Numbered from the stretch's first letter, positions 9,098-17,688 are shown. The stretch: 64,000 nt of DNA from Terrabacter sp040702505 (GCF_040702505.1 NZ_JBFBLC010000001.1:372001-436000), one strand, 5' to 3'. The notes: generated from the letters alone by a model not told the origin. Made by a program: numbers and translations.

Positions 9098-10084
9098 ATG
9101 GACTTCCTGCAGACCCTGCTCTACCCGATCAAGCTGGGTGAAGCGTGGGTCATGTACGCCTGGCACTGGCTCTTCGACACCATCGGCCTGCCCACCGGCT
9201 GGGCCTGGGCCATGTCGATCGTCGGCCTCACGGTCGTCGTCCGCATCCTGCTCATCCCGCTCTTCGTGCGCCAGATCCACTCCTCCCGGCGGATGCAGCT
9301 CATCCAGCCGGAGATGCAGAAGATCCAGAAGAAGTACAAGGGCAAGCGCGACCCGGAGTCCCAGAAGGCGCAGCAGGCGGAGATCATGGATCTCTACCGC
9401 CGCACCGGGACCAACCCGTTCAGCAGCTGTCTGCCGATCCTGATCCAGAGCCCCTTCTTCTTCGCGCTCTTCCAGCTGCTCAACAACCTCAAGGCCATCG
9501 CCGAGGGGGCTGCGGCGCCGATCGGCCCGATCACCCGCCAGGTCGCGCAGACCATCGAGGCCTCGACGATCCTCGGCGCGAAGCTCTCGGACTCCTTCGT
9601 CCACTCGACGACGCTCAACGTCAAGATTCTCAGCGCCATCCTCATCGTCCTGATGTCGGCGACGACGTTCACGACGCAGTACCAGCTGATGCGCAAGAAC
9701 ATGCCGGCCTCGGCGCTGGACAACCCCTTCGCGAAGCAGCAGAAGGTCCTGCTCTACCTGATGCCGCTCTTCTTCGCGTTCTCCGGCATCAACTTCCCCA
9801 TCGGTGTCCTGCTCTACTGGCTCACCACCAACCTGTGGACCATGGGTCAGCAGTTCTACGTCATCCGCAACATGCCGGCTCCGGGCTCCGAGGCCGAGCG
9901 CGCCCGCCGCGAGCGTCTCCAGCGCAAGGGCAAGGACGTCCAGGACTTCACCGTGCCCGGGCTCGACGCCACCGGCGATGCCGTCCCGGACGACGCCCCC
10001 AAGTCAGGCCAGCGCCAGCAGCCCAAGGGCAAGAAGCGCGCTCGCACCCAGCCCAGGACCCAGCCGAGCAAGAACCGCCGCTGA
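9098..10084 (+). CDS. yidC: membrane protein insertase YidC
   Basis: This 328-residue YidC/Oxa1/Alb3 insertase is the short five-helix type without the large periplasmic domain. Membrane segments are visible at about residues 27-50, 115-130, 175-195, 215-235 and 240-260. Between the first two is the cytoplasmic coiled hairpin with MQLIQPEMQKIQKKYKGK. The C-terminal tail is very basic (GQRQQPKGKKRARTQ), which helps ribosome binding. The ATG at 9098 has a GAGGA ribosome-binding site. A TTG immediately before it is less likely to be the start. Confidence 0.95.
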   Translation: MDFLQTLLYPIKLGEAWVMYAWHWLFDTIGLPTGWAWAMSIVGLTVVVRILLIPLFVRQIHSSRRMQLIQPEMQKIQKKYKGKRDPESQKAQQAEIMDLYRRTGTNPFSSCLPILIQSPFFFALFQLLNNLKAIAEGAAAPIGPITRQVAQTIEASTILGAKLSDSFVHSTTLNVKILSAILIVLMSATTFTTQYQLMRKNMPASALDNPFAKQQKVLLYLMPLFFAFSGINFPIGVLLYWLTTNLWTMGQQFYVIRNMPAPGSEAERARRERLQRKGKDVQDFTVPGLDATGDAVPDDAPKSGQRQQPKGKKRARTQPRTQPSKNRR

Positions 10085-10087
10085 GCC

Positions 10088-10150
10088 TCGTCCACACCCT
10101 CGTCCACACCTCTTCGGGCCCCTGACCTGCGCGGACACGAGTTGTCCACA
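10088..10150 (+). promoter_or_regulatory. DnaA-box cluster between yidC and jag
   Basis: One perfect DnaA box (TTGTCCACA, 10142-10150) is preceded by two one-mismatch copies with identical sequence TCGTCCACA at 10088-10096 and 10100-10108. All are on the plus strand in the 95-bp gap before jag. DnaA could bind here to regulate the downstream jag-rsmG-parAB genes or to titrate DnaA near the origin. Function is inferred. Confidence 0.5.
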
Positions 10151-10179
10151 GTCCGGCCCCGGTGAACCAAGGAGTTTCC

Positions 10180-10893
10180 ATGAGCGACACGCAGTCCCCC
10201 GACGTCGAGACCAACGATGCTGTGACCACGCCCGCCGAGACCGACGCTGCCCGGACGCACAACGTGCAGCCGGATGACGTCGAGTCGAGTGACGTCGAGG
10301 CGCCGGTGGTCGCGACGACCGAGGGCGCGCTGGTCCCCGAGATCGCCGAGGCAGCCGACGAGGCCGCCTCGAGCGAAGGCGCCGGCGGCACGGGGGAGGC
10401 CGGCAAGGCGAACAAGGGCTCGCGCCTGCGTCAGCTCGAGCGCGAGGGTGAGGTCGCGGCGGACTTCCTCGAGACGCTGCTCGACATCGCCGACCTCGAC
10501 GGGGACATCGACGTGGATGTCGACGGTGACCGCGCCGCGATCGCCATCGTCGACTCCGAGGAGGGCCGGGTCCCGCGGCGTCTCGTGGGGACTGACGGGA
10601 AGGTCCTCGAGGCCCTCCAGGAGCTGACGCGGCTCGCGGTCCAGGTGCAGACCGGAGAGCGCAGCCGACTCATGCTCGACATTGCCGGGCACCGTGCCCA
10701 GCGCCGGTCCGCCCTCGTCGAGCTCGCACACGCGGCCATCGCTGAGGTCAAGGAGTCGGGGCAGAAGCGTTCGCTCGACCCGATGTCGGCCTTCGAGCGC
10801 AAGGTCGTGCACGATGAGGTGTCGGCTGCCGGGCTCGTTTCCGAGTCCGAGGGCGTGGAGCCCAACCGCCACATCGTCATCCTCCCTGCGTAA
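10180..10893 (+). CDS. jag: Jag/KhpB family RNA-binding protein (KH and R3H domains)
   Basis: The 237-residue protein has an acidic, low-complexity N-terminal 75 residues. A KH-II domain follows (LEREGEVAADFLETLLDIA through RRLVGTDGKVLEALQELTR, including the GTDGKVL loop). The C-terminal R3H domain includes SLDPMSAFERKVVHDEV and the ending EPNRHIVILPA. KhpB/Jag proteins bind RNA and influence cell elongation and division in Gram-positives. The ATG at 10180 is preceded by AAGGAG at 10169-10174. Confidence 0.92.
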   Translation: MSDTQSPDVETNDAVTTPAETDAARTHNVQPDDVESSDVEAPVVATTEGALVPEIAEAADEAASSEGAGGTGEAGKANKGSRLRQLEREGEVAADFLETLLDIADLDGDIDVDVDGDRAAIAIVDSEEGRVPRRLVGTDGKVLEALQELTRLAVQVQTGERSRLMLDIAGHRAQRRSALVELAHAAIAEVKESGQKRSLDPMSAFERKVVHDEVSAAGLVSESEGVEPNRHIVILPA

Positions 10894-10905
10894 GGGCGAT
10901 GTCGC

Positions 10906-10919
10906 GTTTCACGTGAAAC
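10906..10919. promoter_or_regulatory. parS centromere site 1
   Basis: Perfect 14-bp ParB-binding palindrome GTTTCACGTGAAAC in the gap between jag and rsmG. The flanking bases C and G depart from the usual T/A. ParB nucleates here and spreads to form the partition complex. Confidence 0.95.
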
Positions 10920-11091
10920 GCGACGCCCCCGTCCGACGCTCCTGACCACTGGCGTACGGTCGAGGCAGCTCGCCGCGTGGGCAACCGCTTCTCGACGAGG
11001 GGTGCCGCCCCGGCTGGCGCCCGTGAGTGAACCGCCTGCTGTCCCACCTGATCGACCGACCTACCCGTAACGAGCCGAGGAGTGAGAGCGC

Positions 11092-11919
11092 GTGCCGGAC
11101 GATGCGCTCGAGCCGACCGCTCCGAAGCCCACTGAGGCGGCCACTCCGCCCTCCACTCCGCCGGCCACTCCACCCACGGCAGAGACCGTCTTCGGCGATC
11201 GGGTGGAGCTGGCCGAGCGGTACGTGGCGATCCTCAGCGACACCGGCATCAGTCACGGACTCATCGGACCCCGTGAGGCTCCGCGGCTGTGGGACCGGCA
11301 CGTTCTCAACTGTGGAGTGGTACAGGAGCTGATCCCGCCGCGAGAGTCGGGCCAGCAGGTGATCGACGTCGGTTCCGGAGCGGGCTTGCCCGGGCTGGCA
11401 CTGGCCATCGCCCGGCCCGACCTCGAGCTGCACCTCGTGGAGCCGCTGCAACGGCGCACCGGCTGGCTCAGTGGCACGGTGGCCCAGCTCAGCCTGGCCA
11501 ACGTCACGGTGCACACCGCTCGCGCGGAGGCGCTCTGGGACCGGTTGCAGGCTCCGTGGGTGACGGCCCGCGCCGTGTCCCGGATCGTCCAGCTGGCTGA
11601 GTGGACCCTGCCCCTGCTCGAGGCGGGCGGGAGCCTGCTCGCGCTCAAGGGCAGCCGCGCCGTCGAGGAGCTGGCGGAGGCGCACACCGCCTTGACCCGT
11701 CTGGGCGTGGTGTCCGCAGGGGTCGAGGAGGTCGGCGGCTCAGTTCTCGCCGAGCCCACCGTGGTGCTCCGGGCGACGATCGGCGACGAGGTCGACCGGC
11801 GCCGCTTCCGCAGCCGCCAGCCGTCGAGTGCGGGATCGGCGCGTCGCCGCGCCGACCGGCCGCGAGGTTCCCGACGCACCGGAGGCGGTACGAGCCACCG
11901 CGGGCCCCGTCAGCCATGA
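11092..11919 (+). CDS. rsmG: 16S rRNA (guanine-N7) methyltransferase RsmG (GidB)
   Basis: The enzyme uses S-adenosylmethionine to methylate G527 of 16S rRNA. Its 275 residues include the cofactor-binding motif VIDVGSGAGLPGLALAIARP and the LWDRHVLNC segment characteristic of GidB. The N-terminal 30 residues are Pro/Ala/Thr-rich. The C-terminus is an unusually basic tail (about 40 residues, Arg/Ser/Gly) outside the conserved fold. It starts at GTG 11092. It ends 94 bp before the parA ATG chosen here. Confidence 0.93.
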   Translation: MPDDALEPTAPKPTEAATPPSTPPATPPTAETVFGDRVELAERYVAILSDTGISHGLIGPREAPRLWDRHVLNCGVVQELIPPRESGQQVIDVGSGAGLPGLALAIARPDLELHLVEPLQRRTGWLSGTVAQLSLANVTVHTARAEALWDRLQAPWVTARAVSRIVQLAEWTLPLLEAGGSLLALKGSRAVEELAEAHTALTRLGVVSAGVEEVGGSVLAEPTVVLRATIGDEVDRRRFRSRQPSSAGSARRRADRPRGSRRTGGGTSHRGPRQP

Positions 11920-12013
11920 TCGTCACCAGACCAACCAGCCGTCTGTCCCAGCCGGTGCTCCTGCAGCACCGCGTCGGACGCGTCGCAACTCCGGAGGTGC
12001 ACTCCACGTGACC

Positions 12014-13354
12014 ATGTCGACGAACCTGGGCTGGCCTAGCGAACCGGAGCCCGCTCCCGAGCACCGACGCCTCGGCTGGCTCGCGCGGGCGTTCGGCGTT
12101 TCACGTGAAACGGTCACCACACCGGAAGGGAATCTCGTGGAGGTAACACGCTCCGCCGTAGCGACGCCGGAGGCGCCGGGCACGACGCCCGACCCCATCG
12201 GGTCGGCTCACCAGTCCGCGGCGGTGGAGTCGGCGCACCACGATGCAGGTGACGTCGGTAGCCCTGACGTCCCCCCAGCTTTGACGGGGGCGACTGCTGG
12301 AGGTCCTGTGGACAAGTCAGTGGACAACGGTGCGGCAGAAGCGACATTCGTGCGGGGATCCGCGGATACCGAGGCTGGGGACAACGCTGTGGACAGAGCC
12401 CGTCGCGAGGCGCTGGCGAGGGCGGACGACGCCGACCGCGACGCCCTTGCCGCCGCGATCCCCAGCGCAGGGGAGGACACGCCTCTGGCTCGCGAGCTGG
12501 CAGAGAACGCGCGGCGCCGCATCCAGCTGACGGGTCGCCAGTTCCCCAAGCCTGCGAGCCCGCGCGTGCTGACCGTCGCCAACCAGAAGGGTGGCGTCGG
12601 CAAGACCACCACCACCGTGAACATCGCAGCGGCGCTCGCGCAGTCCGGCCTCGAGGTGCTCGTCATCGACCTCGACCCCCAGGGCAACGCCAGCACGGCT
12701 CTCGGCATCGACCACCATGCCGAGGTGCCCTCGATCTACGACGTGCTCGTGGACGGAACGCCTCTGCTCGAAGTGGTGCAGCCCTGCCCGACGGTCAGCA
12801 ACCTGCACTGTGCCCCGGCGACCATCGACCTGGCCGGCGCCGAGATCGAGCTGGTCTCCCTCGTGGCCCGCGAGTCCCGCCTGCAGAAGGCGATCGCCGC
12901 TGCCATCGCCGAGGGCCACCCCTTCGACTACGTCCTGATCGACTGCCCACCCAGCCTGGGGCTGCTCACCGTCAACGCCATGGTCGCGGCGAGTGAGGTG
13001 TTCATCCCGATCCAGTGTGAGTACTACGCGCTCGAGGGTCTGTCGCAGCTGCTGAAGAACATCGAGCTGATCAAGCACCACCTCAACCCGGCGCTGCACG
13101 TGTCCACGATCCTGCTGACGATGTACGACGGGCGGACCCGACTCTCGGCGCAGGTGGCGGAGGAGGTGCGGGAGCACTTCCCCCAGGAGGTCCTGCGCAC
13201 CTCCATTCCCCGTTCCGTCCGCGTCTCGGAGGCCCCGAGCTTCGGCGAGACCGTCATGACCTACGACCCGGTGAGCAGCGGTGCCCTCGCCTACCTCGCG
13301 GCCGCGGGCGAGATCGCCGATCGCGGGGCGGCCGATGTGTCGTCGCAGAACTGA
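12014..13354 (+). CDS. parA: chromosome-partitioning ATPase ParA (Soj)
   Basis: This deviant-Walker ATPase drives segregation of the ParB-parS complex. The conserved core starts near residue 185 with RVLTVANQKGGVGKTTT (Walker A KGGVGKTTT). It continues with VIDLDPQGNAST, DYVLIDCPPSLGLLTVNA and the C-terminal SIPRSVRVSEAPSFGETV. The first 180 residues are a low-complexity extension. Its DNA carries a parS site and several DnaA-box-like words. I chose the ATG at 12014. A GTG two codons earlier and much longer in-frame extensions into rsmG exist. It lies 256 bp before parB. Confidence 0.93.
   Translation: MSTNLGWPSEPEPAPEHRRLGWLARAFGVSRETVTTPEGNLVEVTRSAVATPEAPGTTPDPIGSAHQSAAVESAHHDAGDVGSPDVPPALTGATAGGPVDKSVDNGAAEATFVRGSADTEAGDNAVDRARREALARADDADRDALAAAIPSAGEDTPLARELAENARRRIQLTGRQFPKPASPRVLTVANQKGGVGKTTTTVNIAAALAQSGLEVLVIDLDPQGNASTALGIDHHAEVPSIYDVLVDGTPLLEVVQPCPTVSNLHCAPATIDLAGAEIELVSLVARESRLQKAIAAAIAEGHPFDYVLIDCPPSLGLLTVNAMVAASEVFIPIQCEYYALEGLSQLLKNIELIKHHLNPALHVSTILLTMYDGRTRLSAQVAEEVREHFPQEVLRTSIPRSVRVSEAPSFGETVMTYDPVSSGALAYLAAAGEIADRGAADVSSQN
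12098..12111. promoter_or_regulatory. parS centromere site 2 (inside parA)
   Basis: Perfect GTTTCACGTGAAAC lies within the parA coding sequence, read in frame as part of GVSRETV. It lies in the non-conserved N-terminal extension, so the DNA word appears to be kept for its own function. Confidence 0.93.
12307..12397 (-). promoter_or_regulatory. DnaA-box-like cluster inside the 5' part of parA
   Basis: A perfect minus-strand DnaA box (TGTGGACAA, 12307-12315) is followed by near matches at 12319-12327 (AGTGGACAA), 12377-12385 (TGGGGACAA) and 12389-12397 (TGTGGACAG). All lie in the low-complexity ParA extension, read as PVDKSVDN and AGDNAVDRA. Whether DnaA binds is unknown. The density within 91 bp is unusual for coding DNA. 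Confidence 0.4.
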
Positions 13355-13392
13355 GTAGGCACGGTCGGCCGTGACACCGGGACCGCTTCTGT

Positions 13393-13406
13393 GTTTCACG
13401 TGAAAC
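13393..13406. promoter_or_regulatory. parS centromere site 3
   Basis: Perfect GTTTCACGTGAAAC, flanked by T on both sides, in the 256-bp parA-parB gap. Confidence 0.95.
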
Positions 13407-13443
13407 TGCACGCGTCTGGGATCGGAAGCTCGCAACGTGTGCC

Positions 13444-13457
13444 GTTTCACGTGAAAC
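13444..13457. promoter_or_regulatory. parS centromere site 4
   Basis: Perfect GTTTCACGTGAAAC, 51 bp start-to-start after site 3 in the parA-parB gap. Confidence 0.95.
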
Positions 13458-13493
13458 ACGTGGCGCCAGTTCCCGGTGCCAGCCAGACAGCCT

Positions 13494-13507
13494 GTTCCAC
13501 GTGAAAC
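13494..13507. promoter_or_regulatory. parS centromere site 5 (one mismatch)
   Basis: GTTCCACGTGAAAC differs from the consensus at one base in one arm and lies 50 bp start-to-start after site 4. The near-regular 50-51 bp spacing of sites 3-5 is a visible pattern. Confidence 0.85.
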
Positions 13508-13610
13508 ACCACGAAGTCCGCACGGGCGGACTGACGTACAAGGCATGACAAGGCACCACCTAGACTGACCGCTGGCGCGAACGACGCGCCACATGGGAAA
13601 GGTTTGACGA

Positions 13611-14798
13611 ATGGCGGAGAAGCGTCGCGCTCTCGGACGTGGTCTCGGAGCGCTCATCCCGAGCGCACCCAGTGGAGGTGCTGGGCGACCGGTGGACGTG
13701 TTCTTCACCGAGCAGAAGCAGCCCGAACCCGCGCAGGCGACCGACGCCAGCACGACTGGGGCGGTGTCCGGCACGACCGCCTCCGAAGCCGGCGCCGGCA
13801 CGCCGGCCACCGACGTTGCAGCCGCGTCCGGCAGCGCGTTGGGAACGACGGAGGCGCCGGAGGGTGCGGCCTCGGGGATTCAGCAGCAGGCGTCGGATGG
13901 TGAGCGAACCACCAACCCCGAGGCGTCTGGCGAGCTGGAGCCGCCGGAGGGCCTCGCGGTGGTGCCGGGCGCGGAGTTCGCAGAGCTCGACATCGACGCG
14001 ATCCGGCCCAACCCCCGCCAGCCCCGCACGGTCTTCGACGAGGACCACATGGAGGAGCTGGTGCACTCCATCCGTGAGATCGGCGTCCTCCAGCCCGTCG
14101 TCGTGCGTCGGATCGCCGCCGACCAGCTCGCCGAGGCCGACGGCAAGCGCTTCGAGCTCATCATGGGTGAGCGCCGCTGGCGCGCCTCGCAGGCCGCCGG
14201 GCTCGCCGTGGTGCCGGCGATCATCAAGGAGACCAGCGACGACGACCTGCTGCGTGACGCACTCCTGGAGAACCTGCACCGCAGCCAGCTCAACCCCCTC
14301 GAGGAGGCAGCCGCCTACCAGCAGCTGCTCGACGACTTCGGCTGCTCGCACGAAGAGCTGGCCACGCGTATCGGTCGCTCGCGTCCGCAGATCTCCAACA
14401 CGCTCCGGCTGCTGCGCCTGCCGCCCCTCGTGCAGCGACGTGTGGCCGCCGGTGTGCTCAGCGCCGGGCACGCTCGTGCCCTGCTCGGTATGGCGGATGC
14501 CGCCGCGATGGAGCGGATGGCGCAGCGGATCGTCGCGGAGGGCCTGTCCGTGCGCTCGGTCGAGGAGCTCGTCGCGCTCGGGGAGGGCAACGACGCGCCC
14601 AAGCCGCGCCGTCCCCGTGCCGGTAGCCGGCACCCGCAGCTCGACGACCTCACGACGGGGCTGTCGGACCGCCTGGAGACGCGGGTCGCGATCGCGCTCG
14701 GCCAGCGCAAGGGAAAGATCACGGTGGAGTTCGCCTCGATGGAGGACCTGCGCCGCATTCTCGACCTCATGGGCGTCTCGGAACCCGAGCGGGCCTGA
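13611..14798 (+). CDS. parB: chromosome-partitioning protein ParB (Spo0J)
   Basis: This 395-residue CTP-dependent clamp loads at parS. The N-terminal ParA-stimulating motif RRALGRGLGALIPSAP is at the start, followed by about 90 residues of Ala/Thr/Glu-rich linker. The ParB/Srx CTPase domain begins at LDIDAIRPNPRQPR and includes GERRWRAS. The helix-turn-helix region contains IGRSRPQISNTLRLLRLP. The C-terminal dimerisation domain ends with DLRRILDLMGVSEPERA. The ATG at 13611 is preceded by GGGAAAGG. Three parS sites lie just upstream. Confidence 0.96.
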   Translation: MAEKRRALGRGLGALIPSAPSGGAGRPVDVFFTEQKQPEPAQATDASTTGAVSGTTASEAGAGTPATDVAAASGSALGTTEAPEGAASGIQQQASDGERTTNPEASGELEPPEGLAVVPGAEFAELDIDAIRPNPRQPRTVFDEDHMEELVHSIREIGVLQPVVVRRIAADQLAEADGKRFELIMGERRWRASQAAGLAVVPAIIKETSDDDLLRDALLENLHRSQLNPLEEAAAYQQLLDDFGCSHEELATRIGRSRPQISNTLRLLRLPPLVQRRVAAGVLSAGHARALLGMADAAAMERMAQRIVAEGLSVRSVEELVALGEGNDAPKPRRPRAGSRHPQLDDLTTGLSDRLETRVAIALGQRKGKITVEFASMEDLRRILDLMGVSEPERA

Positions 14799-14942
14799 CC
14801 GTTCACACCCGCCGCCGGGACCGGTCGTCGCAGTGCCGGCGTCCGTCCGGCTCCGCGACCACGGTAGGCAGGTCCGACCCGAGGCAGATGCGACCCGCCG
14901 TCCGCCGTTGCACTGTCAGGGCTCAAGCACGAAGGAAAAGAG

Positions 14943-15803
14943 ATGCCGGAAGGGCACACGATTCACGCGCTCGCCGAGCGTCTGGAGCGTGTCTTCCGCG
15001 GCCAGTCCGTGCAGGTATCGAGCCCACAGGGCCGCTTCGCGGCGGACGCGGAACTGCTCGACGGGCACGTCTTCGAGCACGCTGACGCGTGGGGAAAGCA
15101 CCTCTTCGCCGCGATCGGGGACCAGACGCTGCACGTGCACCTGGGTCTCATCGGCGCGTTTCACGTGAAACCGTTCGAAGGAACGGCTCCTCCGGCTCCC
15201 GTCGGTGCTGTGCGCCTGCGCCTCGTCGGCACGACACACTGGGCAGATCTGCGCGGACCGATGATCTGCACCCTCGTGGACCGTGCGCGGCAGCGTGAGG
15301 TCTTGTCCACGCTGGGTCCGGACCCGCTGCGCCGGGTCCAAGACCCCGGGCTCGGCTTCGCACGCGTGCACCGCAGTCGCCGCACCATCGCCGAGCTGCT
15401 CATGGAGCAGTCGGTCGTGGCCGGCGTGGGCAACGTCTACCGCTGCGAGGTGCTCCACCGCCTTGCCGTGGACCCCCTGACCCGCGGCGTCGACCTGAGC
15501 CCGGAGACATGGCAGGAGATCTGGGACGACCTCGTGCTGCTGATGCCGCTCGGACGCACGTTCGGCCAGATCATCACCATTCCCGAGCAGGTCGAGCAGG
15601 CCCTCCGGTGGCGTCGCTCCGGACGGGCGAGGGCCATCACCCGGTCGCTGACAGGCGAGCGACTCGGCGACACCTTCGAGAGGCGCTTCCTGGTCTACAA
15701 GCGCACCGGCGAGACGTGCCCACGGTGTGGCGGCACGGTGGCGCTGCGGGAGCTCGGCGGTCGCCGGCTCTACTGGTGCCCGGCCTGTCAGACGCGCCAC
15801 TGA
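14943..15803 (+). CDS. Fpg/Nei family DNA glycosylase (endonuclease VIII type)
   Basis: This 286-residue base-excision repair enzyme acts on oxidised bases, with lyase activity. It begins MPEGHTIHALAERLERVF. Pro2 and Glu3 are the catalytic residues in this family, and MPEGHT is typical of the Nei branch. The H2TH region contains VVAGVGNVYRCEVLHR. The C-terminal zinc finger has CPRCGG and CPACQTRH cysteines. A perfect parS site is embedded in frame (residues FHVK near 73-76). It follows parB by 144 bp and may be co-transcribed. Assignment to nei1 or nei2 is not certain. Confidence 0.9.
   Translation: MPEGHTIHALAERLERVFRGQSVQVSSPQGRFAADAELLDGHVFEHADAWGKHLFAAIGDQTLHVHLGLIGAFHVKPFEGTAPPAPVGAVRLRLVGTTHWADLRGPMICTLVDRARQREVLSTLGPDPLRRVQDPGLGFARVHRSRRTIAELLMEQSVVAGVGNVYRCEVLHRLAVDPLTRGVDLSPETWQEIWDDLVLLMPLGRTFGQIITIPEQVEQALRWRRSGRARAITRSLTGERLGDTFERRFLVYKRTGETCPRCGGTVALRELGGRRLYWCPACQTRH
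15158..15171. promoter_or_regulatory. parS centromere site 6 (inside the Nei-type glycosylase gene)
   Basis: Perfect GTTTCACGTGAAAC within coding sequence, read as Ala-Phe-His-Val-Lys. It is the outermost exact-core parS in the window, about 1.7 kb from the parA-parB group. Confidence 0.92.
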
Positions 15804-15851
15804 GCCGCCGCCGGCGAGCGTCCGCAAGCCGGTCACCCTAGGCTGGCAGCC

Positions 15852-16745
15852 GTGCCGATCACCGGAACGCACCCAGCCCCGAGCCACGTGCTCGCCCACC
15901 TCTCCGACCCCCACCTCATCGCCGGGACAGACCTGCTCCACGGACGCATCGACACCCGTGAGCAGCTGCGTCGGGCGCTGGAGCGGGTGGAGGGCTGCGC
16001 CGAGCACATCGACGCCCTCGTGGTGTCGGGAGACCTAACCGATCGTGGTGACGCCGCCGCCTACGAGCTCTTCCTGGCCATGGTCACCCCGGTCGTGAAG
16101 CGCCTCGGCTGCGCCCTGGTGGTCACTGGCGGAAACCACGACGAGCGCCGGGCGATGGCCCGCGTGCTGCACGGTGTCGACACCGACGAGCCACAGGACG
16201 CCGTCACGCACGTGCGTGGACTGCGGATCATCGCCATCGACTCCGCGGTCCCGGGCTACCACCACGGTGGCTTCTCGGACCCCCAGTACGCCTGGCTGAC
16301 GAGGGAACTCGCGACTTCGGCCGAGCACGGGACGATCCTCGTCATCCACCACGCACCCATCGTCTACCGCTCCCCGGTCATGCAGCTGCTCGACTTCCGC
16401 GAGGCCGGCCGACTGCAGGCGACGATCGAAGGCAGTGATGTCAGGGCGATCCTCAGCGGGCACCTGCACGTCACGAGCTTCGGGACCCTGGGCGGCGTCC
16501 CGGTGCTCGTCGCGGGCGGAGTGTCCTACGTCGACGACGTCGGCGCACCGCGGGAGCTGCTGATGGCCGTGGACGGGCCGCAGTCGTGGAACCTCGTCGA
16601 GGTCCACCCGGACCACGTCGTGGGCACCGTCGTTCCGGTCGCGCAGCACGAGACCTGGCCGGCACTCTCACAGGCCGTCCAGGACCACATGGCCACCGTC
16701 CCCGAGCCCGACCAGGCCGAGGTCTTCTCGCGCAAGCCCTCGTGA
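15852..16745 (+). CDS. calcineurin-type metallophosphoesterase, cAMP phosphodiesterase CpdA/Rv0805-like
   Basis: The 297-residue two-metal phosphoesterase shows all class III motifs in order: HLSDPHL, VVSGDLTDRG, VVTGGNHDE, VIHHAP and ILSGHLHVTSFG. The family includes 3',5'-cyclic nucleotide phosphodiesterases such as Rv0805 and E. coli CpdA, but real substrates vary (2',3'-cNMPs, other phosphodiesters). No signal peptide is seen. It starts at GTG 15852. It lies 48 bp after the glycosylase gene on the same strand. Confidence 0.85.
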   Translation: MPITGTHPAPSHVLAHLSDPHLIAGTDLLHGRIDTREQLRRALERVEGCAEHIDALVVSGDLTDRGDAAAYELFLAMVTPVVKRLGCALVVTGGNHDERRAMARVLHGVDTDEPQDAVTHVRGLRIIAIDSAVPGYHHGGFSDPQYAWLTRELATSAEHGTILVIHHAPIVYRSPVMQLLDFREAGRLQATIEGSDVRAILSGHLHVTSFGTLGGVPVLVAGGVSYVDDVGAPRELLMAVDGPQSWNLVEVHPDHVVGTVVPVAQHETWPALSQAVQDHMATVPEPDQAEVFSRKPS

Positions 16746-16854
16746 CGAGCAGCCCGGTGAAGATGAGGGGCACACCCGTGTCGAGACCGCCCGCCTGCGA
16801 TCGACGGGTCAACGAAGGCTCGAACCGCGAGCCGCACCGACAGGAGCACCGGAG

Positions 16855-17688
16855 ATGACTGGGAAGCAGCAGACGACCTCGGCCGATGGCACGACGATCG
16901 CCTACGAGGCGTACGGGTCCGGACCGGTCGTGGTGACCGTCGGAGGGGCGTTCTGCGACCGTGGCACGCTGCGTGACACGGCGCAGGCGCTCGGCGACCT
17001 CGGCCTGACAGGGGTCACCTACGACCGGCGAGGTCGCGGCGACAGCGGCGACCACCTGGCCGGCGCGCCCACCGAGGAGGTGCGCCGCCAGGCCCTCGGC
17101 CGCGAGGTCGAGGACCTCCGGGCGGTCATCGCGGAGACGAGCGGAAACGCCTCTGCCGCAGGCCTTTTCGGCGTCTCGTCCGGCGGTGCCCTGGTCGTCG
17201 AGGCGCTGTCAGCGGGGCTGCCGGTCGCGTCCGCGGCGGCCTTCGAGGTGCCCTACCGCACCGCTGCGTGGCCTCCCGAGCCCGAGGACTACATCGGCAC
17301 GCTGGAACGCTTCGAGGCGGCGGGGGACCGCGAAGGCATCCTGCGCTACTTCAACGTCGACGTCGTCGGCATGCCGGAGCAGGCGTTCGAGGGCATGCGC
17401 GGCACGCCGGTGTGGGAGTCGTTGCTGGCTCTGACCTACACCGTCAAGTACGACGGACTGTGCCTCGGGGGAGACGACCAGTCGCTGCCGCGGGACGTGC
17501 TCGCCCGCATCGGTACGCCGTTCCTCGCGGTCTGCAGCAGCGGCACCGCCGTGCCGTGGCTGCACGACTCGGCCACGGTGCTCGCCGACGCGCTCCCCGA
17601 CGCGCGCGCCGTGGAGCTCGAGGGCGGCTTCCACCAGGTGCCCCCTCCGGTGCTGGCGCCGGTGCTCGCGGACTTCTTCCAGCGCTGA
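16855..17688 (+). CDS. alpha/beta hydrolase
   Basis: The 277-residue alpha/beta-hydrolase has an oxyanion-hole region VTVGGAFCDRGT, a nucleophile elbow GVSSGG (GxSxG) at about residues 105-110, and a C-terminal His in GGFHQVPPP. DRRGRGDSGD is a common lid-entry motif. The substrate cannot be read from the sequence. Similar proteins are often annotated as hydrolases or non-haem peroxidases without evidence. An ATG at 16855 follows an appropriately spaced GGAG. It is convergent with the next gene, with a strong hairpin between them. Confidence 0.82.
   Translation: MTGKQQTTSADGTTIAYEAYGSGPVVVTVGGAFCDRGTLRDTAQALGDLGLTGVTYDRRGRGDSGDHLAGAPTEEVRRQALGREVEDLRAVIAETSGNASAAGLFGVSSGGALVVEALSAGLPVASAAAFEVPYRTAAWPPEPEDYIGTLERFEAAGDREGILRYFNVDVVGMPEQAFEGMRGTPVWESLLALTYTVKYDGLCLGGDDQSLPRDVLARIGTPFLAVCSSGTAVPWLHDSATVLADALPDARAVELEGGFHQVPPPVLAPVLADFFQR

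Noticed and set aside
11828..12013. A longer ParA start inside rsmG, adding 62 residues.
   Set aside because: It would overlap rsmG by more than 90 bp, and the added residues are basic and unconserved.
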